Below are positions 17,407 through 25,816 of a stretch of DNA of 49,221 bases, piece after piece. A program made the translations under genes and the position numbers. The DNA comes from a virus. The stretch is from positions 1-49,221 of the IMG/VR virus record IMGVR_UViG_3300000227_000003, one strand, 5' to 3'. Under the pieces are notes generated by a model, which saw only the letters and a program-made list of their open reading frames with translations, did not search any database and had not been told where the DNA came from. Within the stretch, counting starts at the first letter, position 1; every line of letters starts with the position of its first letter.

Positions 17407-17416
17407 AGTATTTATA
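17407..17416 (+). promoter_or_regulatory. AGTATTTATA phage promoter-like motif
   Basis: Exact motif overlapping the very end of the preceding region, 32 bases before the ATG at 17449. Confidence 0.55.
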
Positions 17417-17448
17417 AAAAATAATAAAAATTTATAAAGTTTTGTAAA

Positions 17449-18069
17449 ATGTCAAGTATGATTGATTTAAATAAATTAAAAGATGAATTGAATAGCATAA
17501 AAAATGATAAAAAAAATGCTGTTAATATTAATGGTGTAACACCACGTGATGCTTTTTTAAATGGTTTATTAGAATCTTTGCAAACAGGTAGGCATAGTCA
17601 ATCTATAGAGTTGTTGAAAGCGGTTAATAATGCGGTATCTAGTTCTGAAAATAATGGAAAAATGAATAGTGTTAATAGTAATATTAATGTAAATATTAAA
17701 CCACAATTAAATTTAATGAATGATATTGATAGAGAAAATTTATTATATAATGAATTTGAAAATAAAAGACAGTCATTTATTGATAAAAGAGAAAAAGTTA
17801 AAAATATTAAATATGATAATATAAATAATATTAATGAAAATGTGGGTAATAATTTATTGGTTGAACAAGTTAAAAAAATAGTTGATAATTATATTACTGA
17901 AAATTTTACAAATGTTATTGAAGAATCAATACGTAGTGCAATTATTGAAATGTATGCTGTTGAACGGATAAAATCAGTATTGGTTGAAAATAAAGAAATT
18001 GTACAAAAAATTGTGTATGATACAATAAAAGAGCTACAAGTAAAAGCAAAACAAAAAAGGGTGCAATAA
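17449..18069 (+). CDS. Hypothetical coiled-coil protein
   Basis: 206 residues with no recognised domain. Residues 1-30 and 90-206 are strongly helical, rich in K, E, N, I and V with heptad-like spacing; a polar, asparagine-rich linker lies near 60-90. An ATG at 17458 could also be the start. The gene forms its own unit, with a promoter-like motif upstream and a strong terminator that includes its stop codon. A scaffold- or head-core-like role would fit the composition, but nothing confirms it. Confidence 0.6.
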   Translation: MSSMIDLNKLKDELNSIKNDKKNAVNINGVTPRDAFLNGLLESLQTGRHSQSIELLKAVNNAVSSSENNGKMNSVNSNINVNIKPQLNLMNDIDRENLLYNEFENKRQSFIDKREKVKNIKYDNINNINENVGNNLLVEQVKKIVDNYITENFTNVIEESIRSAIIEMYAVERIKSVLVENKEIVQKIVYDTIKELQVKAKQKRVQ

Positions 18070-18087
18070 AAATAACACCCTTTTTTG
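18052..18087 (+). terminator. Strong rho-independent terminator overlapping the stop codon
   Basis: Bases 18052-18063 (CAAAAAAGGGTG) pair perfectly with 18076-18087 (CACCCTTTTTTG) around a 12-base loop that contains the TAA stop of the upstream gene. The descending arm supplies the T run. Confidence 0.88.
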
Positions 18088-18098
18088 TTTAAATATTA

Positions 18099-18108
18099 AG
18101 TATTTATT
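18099..18108 (+). promoter_or_regulatory. AGTATTTATT phage promoter-like motif (variant)
   Basis: AGTATTTATT, one base off, ending 20 bases before the ATG at 18129 and directly after the terminator. Confidence 0.55.
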
Positions 18109-18128
18109 ATTATATTATATTATATTAT

Positions 18129-21100
18129 ATGATAAATAATGATTTATTAAAAAAATTAAATGAATTAGATAAATTTAATTCATTTACAAAGAAAGTGGAA
18201 TTTGCTAATAATAATTTCAATAAAATAGGTGCTGGCAGTGGTAGAATTGTATATCAAATTAATGACGATAAAATATTGAAATTAGCAAAAAATTCTAAAG
18301 GTATTGCTCAAAATGAAACAGAGTGCAATATTGGATATAATAATTATATTCAAAATATTGTAACAAAAATATATGACAATGCAAATGATTATAGTTGGAT
18401 TGTTGCCGAAAAAGTAAAAAAAATTAGTGAAAAAAGAATAAAACAATTAACTGGAATACCTGGTTTAAATGATTTATATGGATATTTAATAAATCATGTG
18501 AAAAATTATAATTATCATATTGATGTTAATGTTGAAAAAACATTGAATGATAACGAATTTGTTTCTGAATTGTTAGATTTAATATATAATTATAATGTTT
18601 CATATGGTGATTTAGGTAGAGTAAGTAGTTATGGTGAGGTTATTCGTAATGGTATACCAGCAGTTGTTGTTGTTGATTATGGGTTAAATGATATTGTTTA
18701 TAATAACTATTACAATCCCGATAGAAAAAGAAAACATGTTTTATATGAATTGTTTGATTGTGGGGATGGTAATGATGATATTTTAATTGATGCCGATAAT
18801 AATCATGATATTAGAAAATCTATGTGGGCATTAATACCTTATGATATTAATGTAAAAGAACAAAAAATTAATGAAAATTTTATTAATTTTGTTTTAAAGC
18901 ATAATAAATTTCCAAATAAGCCTATAAATAGAATGCCTGAATTAGCAGACTATTTTTATGATTGTATATATGGTATTAATAATGTTTTGAATATTATATC
19001 TAATCGAAAGAAATTTTATGATAATTTATTAGCATTGCAAGATTATTTAGTAAAAAATTTGTATTATGATAAAGATTTATTACTTAAAGAGGAAATTGAT
19101 TTAAACAATCCTTTTGATTTTTTAAATAAGAATGAAGCGTTTGAAATGGCAAGTGCTGTTGCAGAAAAATTAAATCTTGGTGGATTTTCATATTTGGGTG
19201 GTGAAGGCAATGGATTTGCATTTAAATTAAATAATGGTAAAGTATTAAAGTTGACAACTGATTTGTGTGAAGTTGATGCGGGCATTAAAATTAGACAGGT
19301 TTATAATGTTTTAAAAAGAATTGGTGCTGTGTATGCTGTTTATAAAATAATTGATACAGAAAAAAATAAAGTAGTATATGCATTGATTGAAGAGTTTATT
19401 CAAGATCAAATGCCAACTTATTTTCATGAATTATATCGTATTCCCGAACAAATTCGTAGCGGATTATCTCATGAATTGATGTATCTTTTGTTAAAAAATA
19501 AAACAACCAAAGAATGTCCAATTCAAGGAGATTTAAATGTATATCCACAATTAGCTCGTGAAATTTTGGATGGTAATCCAAATGCACCTGTTAGTAAGAA
19601 TGATAGAGAAAATGCATATAAATTTATGATGGATTTATATGAAATAAAAAAAGAATTGTTGGCATTAAAAATAAAATCAAATGATTTTAATAATTTTAAT
19701 AATTTAGGTTATAAAAATGGCGTTTTAAAGTATTTTGATGTTGGTGGATGTAGAGAGTCTGAACCAAATTTCCAAAAAAAAGATATTATATATTTACTCG
19801 AAAATGATGATAAATCAACAAATAATATAAATCGTGATACTTTTGACAATATTGCCTTTCAGGTTGCAAAAAAATTAAATTTAAACACACCTAAATATTT
19901 AGGTTCTGGTTATTGGGGTATTGCATATGATATTGGTAATAATTTGGTACTAAAATTAACTACAGATAGAAGTGAAGCAGCAGAAAATTTAATGTTAATT
20001 AATAAAAAATTAAAAAATATTGCTCAACCCTATAAAGTTTTAATGATTACATCTGAAAATTCAAAATATCCAGAAATTTATGCAATTGTTTTGGAAAAAT
20101 TAAGAACGTCATCCGAAATTGAACGTTTGTATAAGAGAATAAATTTTGTTTTTAAGAAATTATTAAACGTTGATTTATCTGATGTTGTGGAACATTATTT
20201 AGGTTATTGGTATAATGATGAAATTGATGAAAATAAAATTGATAACTATTTGAAAAACAATCCACAAGATAATAAATTTTTTCAGGATTTATTGAAAATT
20301 GCCAAAGAAGCAAAAGAGTTGGGTGTTGAAAGCATGGATTATCTTAATAGTAAAAATTTGGGTTATAAAAAAAATGGTGAATTAGGTTTTTTTGATGTGG
20401 GATTTGGATATTATTTAACAAATCCTCTAAATAATTTAGATAAAATTGATGTTTATGAAGATAGTACATCATTATATTCTAAATTAAATTCAATTGGTAA
20501 TGATGATTTTCCAAAATACAATAATAATAATACAGAATCTCCAATTGATAATGATTTAGATGCAAATTCTGCAATATATAATGAAAGTAAAAAATCTTAT
20601 ATGCCTAATGCTAAAACTGTATCTATAAAAAAAAAATGTAGATTAGGTGGATTAGGTAATACAAGTATCGCATGCAATCAAGGTGATATTAATAATCTAA
20701 TTTTTGGTTCAATCATTGAGGGTTCTATTCCATATAATAGAACTTTCTGGGGATGGGTATCTCCTGATAATAAATTTATCGAAGTTCCAAAATTTCGACA
20801 TCAAGAATATATTATGCGACAATATAAAAATAATGATTTTAATTGGGATTATGATAGAATTTTTAATCAAGCACTAAACGATGGTTGGATTTGTGTTGTT
20901 TTCGAATATAATTCAGATAAATCTATTGGTAGTTTATCGCTTAATGGTGGTGATATGACAAGAATTAAATCAGTTTTCAAAAACATGTTTTTAGATTTAA
21001 TTAAATATGGACATGTTGTGTATTTAGATGCTGAAAATTCACATGAAAGTAAAACATTTTTTACTAAAACTGATGATGAAAAAACAAAATTAGTCAATTT

Positions 21101-22793
21101 TATTTCCGAAAATTTTAATGAAGTTATTGATGCTTGTGAAGCATATGATGATAAAAAATCTTTGCAGACAATATTAAATGATAAACGAAATATAGCATTA
21201 ATTAGTTTATCAAATCCTAAAATTAAAGAATTGGTAAAAAAAATGGGTTTAAATATTATAAAAATTAAACAAACATATCATCCCGATTCGATTGAAATGT
21301 CAATTGTTTATCGTAATGGATATGATAAACAGGCAAATCGTTTACGTGATATTATGAAATCACATGGTGGTTATGTTAATGACCAATCACCAAGAGAAGC
21401 ATATGAAATTGGTAAATTATTAGAATATTCTGATGAGTCTATATTAAAATATATCAATAGAAAATATGTTAAATTACCGAATGGCCAATATAGATTTAGA
21501 ACAAATATTGAATTACAACAATATGATAATAACTATATCAAACAAATTCCATTTGAAGAAGAGGAATATAAAAAATATATGAATATTGATGAAACTTTGA
21601 ATAACAACACAAATATGACGAAAATAATGTCATTAGAAAATTTGCCTTTTAAGGATGATATAATTAAATTGGGTGGTAATATCTATAGTGTTGGTGGTGC
21701 TGTTCGTGATGAATTTTTAGATAAAGAATCTAAAGATTTAGATATTCTTATTTCGGGTATTCCAATGGATAAATTAGAAGATATTCTTTCTAAATATGGC
21801 CGTGTTGATGCTGTTGATAAATTATTTGGTATTTTGAAATTCAAACCAAATGGCTCTATTGAAGATATTGATATTGCAATTCTAAGAACCGAAAAATCAA
21901 CTGGAGTTGGGGGTCATAAAGGATTTGAGGTTAAATCTAATCATGAACTTTCAATTGAAAAAGATTTAGAGCGTAGAGATTTTACAATAAATGCCATTGC
22001 TAAAGATATTAATGGTAATATCATAGACCCATATGGCGGTAAGAAAGATCTTGAAAATAAAATAATTCGTATTGTTAATTCTGAAGCGTTTTGCGATGAC
22101 CCATTACGTATGCTACGTGCAGTTCAATTTGCAAGTCGTTTTGGATTTGAGATAGAACCCAAAACAATGAAAATGATTCAAAATAATTCAAGTAGGATTA
22201 AAGAAATACCTGCCGAAAGAATATTGACTGAATTTGATAAAATTGTCAAAAAGGGTGATATATTTGGAGGTGCTTTATTATTAAAACAAACAGGATTGCT
22301 ATCGCAAATTTTTGGTAGAGATGCTGATATTTTAATGGGAAAAAATGTGTGGAATAATATTAAAACAATGGGAGAGTTTATTTATCTATTATCTCATAAT
22401 CTTGTTGATAATCCTGCAGAATTTTATAAAAATAAATTAAGGGGTGATATTAATACTTATAAGGAAATTAAAGCAATACAATTAGCATTTGAAAATGGTA
22501 ATATTAATAATATTACAATAGCATGTATAATAGCACATAATATGTATGTTATTTCACCACAATCATTGCAAAGTAAAATATTACCTAATATTATCAAAAT
22601 TGCAGCACACGAACTACTTACTGGTAAATTTCCAAAAACAATTAGTGAACTTGCAATAAATGGTAATGATTTATTATCATTGGGTTTACACGACAAACAA
22701 ATTGGTGATTCGCTTAAATTCATGTTAATTAATGTATATTCAGGTAAAGTGAAAAATAATAAAAATGATTTGTTGTCATTAATATTAAAATAA
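18129..22793 (+). CDS. Giant fusion: three kinase-like domains plus CCA-adding-type tRNA nucleotidyltransferase
   Basis: 1554 residues, no internal stop. Domain 1 (about 25-210) has GAGSGR, KILKLAK, YGDLG and VVDYG; domain 2 (about 345-560) GGEGNG, KVLKLTTD and YFDVGG; domain 3 (about 580-780) GSGYWG, LVLKLTTD and FFDVG. These follow the glycine loop, lysine strand and DFG-like order of protein-kinase-like folds, but HRD-type catalytic loops are weak or missing, so they may be pseudokinases. Residues about 830-1150 are unassigned. Residues 1170-1554 are a class II CCA-adding/poly(A) polymerase domain: GGAVRD (from 1189), DLDI, RRDFTINAIA, DPYGGKKDL, DPLRMLRAVQFASRFGF, IPAERI. It would add CCA or A residues to RNA 3' ends. 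Why kinase-like folds are fused to it is not known; a polyprotein cut by a phage protease is an alternative. Confidence 0.85.
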   Translation: MINNDLLKKLNELDKFNSFTKKVEFANNNFNKIGAGSGRIVYQINDDKILKLAKNSKGIAQNETECNIGYNNYIQNIVTKIYDNANDYSWIVAEKVKKISEKRIKQLTGIPGLNDLYGYLINHVKNYNYHIDVNVEKTLNDNEFVSELLDLIYNYNVSYGDLGRVSSYGEVIRNGIPAVVVVDYGLNDIVYNNYYNPDRKRKHVLYELFDCGDGNDDILIDADNNHDIRKSMWALIPYDINVKEQKINENFINFVLKHNKFPNKPINRMPELADYFYDCIYGINNVLNIISNRKKFYDNLLALQDYLVKNLYYDKDLLLKEEIDLNNPFDFLNKNEAFEMASAVAEKLNLGGFSYLGGEGNGFAFKLNNGKVLKLTTDLCEVDAGIKIRQVYNVLKRIGAVYAVYKIIDTEKNKVVYALIEEFIQDQMPTYFHELYRIPEQIRSGLSHELMYLLLKNKTTKECPIQGDLNVYPQLAREILDGNPNAPVSKNDRENAYKFMMDLYEIKKELLALKIKSNDFNNFNNLGYKNGVLKYFDVGGCRESEPNFQKKDIIYLLENDDKSTNNINRDTFDNIAFQVAKKLNLNTPKYLGSGYWGIAYDIGNNLVLKLTTDRSEAAENLMLINKKLKNIAQPYKVLMITSENSKYPEIYAIVLEKLRTSSEIERLYKRINFVFKKLLNVDLSDVVEHYLGYWYNDEIDENKIDNYLKNNPQDNKFFQDLLKIAKEAKELGVESMDYLNSKNLGYKKNGELGFFDVGFGYYLTNPLNNLDKIDVYEDSTSLYSKLNSIGNDDFPKYNNNNTESPIDNDLDANSAIYNESKKSYMPNAKTVSIKKKCRLGGLGNTSIACNQGDINNLIFGSIIEGSIPYNRTFWGWVSPDNKFIEVPKFRHQEYIMRQYKNNDFNWDYDRIFNQALNDGWICVVFEYNSDKSIGSLSLNGGDMTRIKSVFKNMFLDLIKYGHVVYLDAENSHESKTFFTKTDDEKTKLVNFISENFNEVIDACEAYDDKKSLQTILNDKRNIALISLSNPKIKELVKKMGLNIIKIKQTYHPDSIEMSIVYRNGYDKQANRLRDIMKSHGGYVNDQSPREAYEIGKLLEYSDESILKYINRKYVKLPNGQYRFRTNIELQQYDNNYIKQIPFEEEEYKKYMNIDETLNNNTNMTKIMSLENLPFKDDIIKLGGNIYSVGGAVRDEFLDKESKDLDILISGIPMDKLEDILSKYGRVDAVDKLFGILKFKPNGSIEDIDIAILRTEKSTGVGGHKGFEVKSNHELSIEKDLERRDFTINAIAKDINGNIIDPYGGKKDLENKIIRIVNSEAFCDDPLRMLRAVQFASRFGFEIEPKTMKMIQNNSSRIKEIPAERILTEFDKIVKKGDIFGGALLLKQTGLLSQIFGRDADILMGKNVWNNIKTMGEFIYLLSHNLVDNPAEFYKNKLRGDINTYKEIKAIQLAFENGNINNITIACIIAHNMYVISPQSLQSKILPNIIKIAAHELLTGKFPKTISELAINGNDLLSLGLHDKQIGDSLKFMLINVYSGKVKNNKNDLLSLILK

Positions 22794-22925
22794 TAATTAA
22801 ATTATGTATTCTATGATAATAATGATGATAATTATATTTATTTTTTAATAAAATAAATAATAGAATGGTAATTATTTGAAATATATTTGTTATATTAACA
22901 ATTTTCTGTATATTAGTATATATCC

Positions 22926-22961
22926 GCAGGCAAAACAATAACAATAACAAAAAATGTGTAA
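22926..22961 (+). pseudogene. Relic C-terminus of the LRR-like gene
   Basis: Codons from 22926 read AGKTITITKNV then TAA, matching the end of the gene at 540 (AGKTITITKNT then TAA). The underlying DNA is identical over about 23 bp (AAAACAATAACAATAACAAAAAAT class). Upstream of it the frame meets a stop within a few codons, so only the tail is left. The remainder of the 180-base spacer 22794-22972 shows nothing recognisable. Confidence 0.55.
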
Positions 22962-22972
22962 TAAATAGTAAT

Positions 22973-23356
22973 ATGAGTAAAATTGCATATAGCGCAGTAG
23001 TATTAGATGATAAATCTAGAAATAAATTAATTAAGATGTTTGAATCGTTAATACCTAAAGATTGGGAAATAATTGCACATCATATGACAATAAATATGGG
23101 GAAAATTGATTCTGAATATGAAAAATATTTAGGTTTTCCAATACGATTAAAAGTTGAAGATTGGGCAATTGATGATAGAGTATTGGCGGTTGGTGTTAGT
23201 GGTTTTGGTAGTAAAAATGCAAAACCTTATATAATAATAGCAGTAAATAGAAAAGAAGGGGGAAAACCATATATGTTAAATATGTTAAAAAATTGGAAAA
23301 TTGTAAAAAAACCTTTATATTTGACAGGTAAAATTACGGAAGTTCCATTTAAATGA
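22973..23356 (+). CDS. 2H-phosphoesterase-like protein (RNA-repair type)
   Basis: 127 residues. YSAVVLDDKSRNKL begins a fold of the 2H/LigT type, and HHMTINMG supplies the first HxT motif. At the place of the second HxT the sequence reads KPYIIIAVN, so that histidine and threonine are missing and activity may be lost. 2H enzymes act on cyclic or terminal phosphates in RNA; relatives in phages accompany RNA ligase or HAD domains of the Swiss Army Knife RNA repair type. The next genes include a decayed HAD phosphatase, and the CCA-type enzyme is immediately upstream, which supports an RNA-end-repair theme. Family assignment is by pattern only. Confidence 0.5.
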   Translation: MSKIAYSAVVLDDKSRNKLIKMFESLIPKDWEIIAHHMTINMGKIDSEYEKYLGFPIRLKVEDWAIDDRVLAVGVSGFGSKNAKPYIIIAVNRKEGGKPYMLNMLKNWKIVKKPLYLTGKITEVPFK

Positions 23357-23364
23357 TATGAAAT

Positions 23365-23887
23365 ATGAATAATAAATTAAAGGATATAATAAAAAATGAT
23401 TTAATAAAAGGAAATGATAGTGAATTATTGTTTAAGCAATTAATGGAAAAAATGAATATTTATGTAAATTAGCAACAAAGGAACAAAATTGTTTGGAACA
23501 TTGGGATATTATGGTATATAAGAATAATATATATGAAAGAATTGATGTAAAAGATATTAAAGAATCGGTTAAAGACAATAAAATATGGATAGAATTGAGA
23601 AACGTTAGAGGTGAAAATGGATGGTTATATGCACCAAATTTAGATAGTATTGCGTTTGAGTTGTAAGATTCGTTTGTTTTGATAAAAAGAATAGAAATAA
23701 TAGATGTTATTGAAAAAGAATTAAAAAAAGTGATGTTGAAGATGGTGGATTTACAATATATTATAATAAAAATGATTTAAAAGATTATCGTAGATATTGT
23801 CGAAAAAATTGGGGGCGTGATGATTGGGTTGTTAGAATACCATTTAATGGTATAAAATGTTTAATATATAAAGTTATTATAAAATAA
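23365..23887 (+). pseudogene. Disrupted gene, possible PD-(D/E)XK nuclease-like protein
   Basis: The ATG at 23365 opens a frame that stops at TAG 23470. A shift at about 23450-23465 restores a protein reading EYLCKLATKEQNCLEHWDIM...IDVKDIK...IWIELRNVRG.NGWLYAPN. That frame meets TAA at 23664, and after a further shift near an A run at about 23720-23730 it ends at 23887 with YRRYCRKNWGRDDWVVRIP. The D-V-K motif with a following E-L strand resembles a PD-(D/E)XK fold. At least one in-frame stop and two frameshifts mean it cannot make a full product. Function is tentative. Confidence 0.55.
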
Positions 23888-23892
23888 ATATT

Positions 23893-24467
23893 ATGGAAAG
23901 AAATGATAATATATTAAGAATATGTGTATTTGATTTTGATGGTACACTTATTAATTCTCCAGAACCAGAAACAGGAAAATTATAATGGTCAAAAAAAACT
24001 GGAAAACCATATCCACATATTGGTTGGTGGGGTAAACCAGAAAGTTTGGATGTGTCAATATTTGATATAAAACCATTTAATAGTGTTTTAAATCAATTAA
24101 AAAAGGAACAATCAAAACCCAATACATATTTGATAATAATGACATCAAGAATAAAAAAAAAATAAAACCATATATTGAAAGAGTATTAGAGATTAATAAT
24201 ATAAGGGTTGATTATATTGATACTAAAGATAATGGAGATGATAAAGGAACAAGAATATTAAAATATTTGGATATATTTCCTAATGTTAATGAAATAAGTG
24301 TGTATGATGATAGTGATATTGAATCATACTTAAAAATAAAAAACAAGTTACCGTTAAATATTACGTTCAATATATATAAAGTAGATAATGATAGAATTAT
24401 GATTATAGAAGAAACTAAAAATAAAATAATTAGGATTATTAATGAAGAAATAAAAAAAAATTTTTGA
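23893..24467 (+). pseudogene. Disrupted HAD-superfamily phosphatase (Swiss Army Knife RNA-repair type)
   Basis: The ATG at 23893 opens VFDFDGTLINSP, the HAD motif I (DxD), followed by a PHIGWWGKPESLD segment typical of HAD domains in Swiss Army Knife RNA repair proteins. A TAA at 23983-23985 interrupts it before a conserved Trp. A one-base deletion in an A run at about 24153-24163 then shifts the frame; the shifted frame continues KPYIERVLEINNIRVDYIDTKD...SVYDDSD to 24467. MTSR near the shift fits motif II. Nonsense and frameshift lesions together suggest real decay rather than a single sequencing error. Confidence 0.65.
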
Positions 24468-24477
24468 AGTATTTATA
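24468..24477 (+). promoter_or_regulatory. AGTATTTATA phage promoter-like motif
   Basis: Exact motif starting immediately after the stop of the HAD pseudogene, ending 20 bases before the ATG at 24498. Confidence 0.6.
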
Positions 24478-24497
24478 AATAAAATATTTTGAATATA

Positions 24498-25304
24498 ATG
24501 GTAAATATGAGATATAAACCACAATTTTTACCACAAATAAGCGCACCATTTTCAATTGTATTAAACAAATTGAAAGAATATAATGTCGATTATGAATCAG
24601 TTAAAATAAATCCAAATGAATTAGAACCGATGCAAAGTATTACATTTAATAATGAAGTAATGAATGCGGTTTTGGATAATATAAATCCAATTTGGATTAG
24701 TAATAATAATAATATATTAGATGGACATCATCGTATGGTAAAAGCACTTATTTTGGGAGTACCAATAAGTGCAATTAGAATAAAATTAAATGATATGGAT
24801 GCTTGTAGAATATTAAATAAAATACAAGATATTTATGAATATGAGCAATCAATATCAATTGAAGAGGTAGAACAACAAGATGTTATTAATTATTATCAAG
24901 ATAATGAATATGATTTTATAAAAGAATTAGAAGAAAATATATCATCAGTAAATGAAAAAAATAAGCAAATAGTTATTGGATATAGAAAAGGTCCTATAAA
25001 AGAAAAATCAACAATTGGTAATTTTTTTGTGTTATCGCCAATAGAAGGATTTGATAAATATGAAATAGTATTTGATAATTTATTAGATACGAATGCAATA
25101 GGCATAACATGTTTTATTAATGGACAAGAACCGATAGACGTATTAGCAAAAAATTGGTTTCCACATATTAAATTTGAAGAAATATCAAAAATATATAATA
25201 TTGAACCTATATTATTGAAAAATAAGGCAATAGTAGAAAAAGCAAAAAAAATGGGTTATGACGGGATTAAATATGGTGATAAAATAATACAAGGATTAAA
25301 ATAA
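24498..25304 (+). CDS. ParB/sulfiredoxin-like domain protein with unknown C-terminal domain
   Basis: 268 residues from the ATG at 24498; an ATG at 24507 (MRYKPQF) is equally possible, while a TTG at 24489 is unlikely. Residues 35-120 read PNELEPMQSITF, INPIWISNNNNILDGHHRMVKALILG, which is the ParB-like nuclease/Srx fold with the DGHHR motif. ParB folds bind or hydrolyse nucleotides, often CTP. The C-terminal half (about 150-268) includes VIGYRKGPI and ends AKKMGYDGIKYGDKIIQGLK. A GYDGI.Y ending is seen in several phage effector-like domains, including ADP-ribosyltransferase-like ones, but the assignment is weak. It is first of a unit with the gene at 25313. Confidence 0.6.
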   Translation: MVNMRYKPQFLPQISAPFSIVLNKLKEYNVDYESVKINPNELEPMQSITFNNEVMNAVLDNINPIWISNNNNILDGHHRMVKALILGVPISAIRIKLNDMDACRILNKIQDIYEYEQSISIEEVEQQDVINYYQDNEYDFIKELEENISSVNEKNKQIVIGYRKGPIKEKSTIGNFFVLSPIEGFDKYEIVFDNLLDTNAIGITCFINGQEPIDVLAKNWFPHIKFEEISKIYNIEPILLKNKAIVEKAKKMGYDGIKYGDKIIQGLK

Positions 25305-25312
25305 TAATAAAA

Positions 25313-25672
25313 ATGAATACATATAAAATTATAAACATTACACATTTATTGGGAAAGCGTGAACAACATTATAATAGTGATGTTGTGTTTGATTATATTG
25401 ATGATTTTGTAAAAAAATCAATAACAATAAAACCAAAAGAATTTATATATTTGGTATCATCAAAAATACCCATATCATTACAGAGATTAAGAATAAAAAA
25501 TCATGTTGCAATAATTGATGTTTCAGGAAATGAATTGGAATTAATTAAATCAAATAATAATTCAGTATTAATTGAAAACTTAGAAAATACTAAGAATGAT
25601 GAAAGTTTAAATAAAACAAAAAATAAAACAAGAAAAAATGAAAAAAAAAATGACGATTCTGAAATAAATTAA
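25313..25672 (+). CDS. Hypothetical phage protein, small beta domain with charged tail
   Basis: 119 residues, 8 bases after the previous stop. Residues 1-85 form a compact, probably beta-rich domain (NITHLLGKREQHYNS, EFIYLVSSKIPISLQRLRIK, VAIIDVSGNELE), of a kind seen near structural genes of large phages. The last 30 residues are almost all K, N, E, T and D, hence disordered. A strong terminator follows. I cannot assign a role; a small virion or assembly component is the contextual guess. Confidence 0.6.
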   Translation: MNTYKIINITHLLGKREQHYNSDVVFDYIDDFVKKSITIKPKEFIYLVSSKIPISLQRLRIKNHVAIIDVSGNELELIKSNNNSVLIENLENTKNDESLNKTKNKTRKNEKKNDDSEIN

Positions 25673-25694
25673 AGTAATTTATGATTTAATAATG

Positions 25695-25725
25695 AAAAAG
25701 TCAATCAAATGATTGGCTTTTTTTT
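25695..25725 (+). terminator. Rho-independent terminator
   Basis: Bases 25695-25706 (AAAAAGTCAATC) pair with 25711-25722 (GATTGGCTTTTT, one G-T pair) around a 4-base loop and end in a T run. Confidence 0.85.
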
Positions 25726-25816
25726 ATAAAAAAATGAACAGGATTCAAGATTTACTAAAAAAATTCGTATTTAATAATAAAATTATTTTATAAATTTTTA
25801 TAAAAAAATAAAAAAT

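Noticed and set aside
22882-22889. TATATTTG as a host-type promoter for the 2H-like gene
   Set aside because: No TTG lies at the required 20-21-base distance upstream, so only half of the promoter is present.
23365-24467. Programmed frameshifting in the two broken genes
   Set aside because: In-frame nonsense codons occur in addition to the shifts, and no slippery site plus structure arrangement is visible, so decay or sequencing error is more likely.
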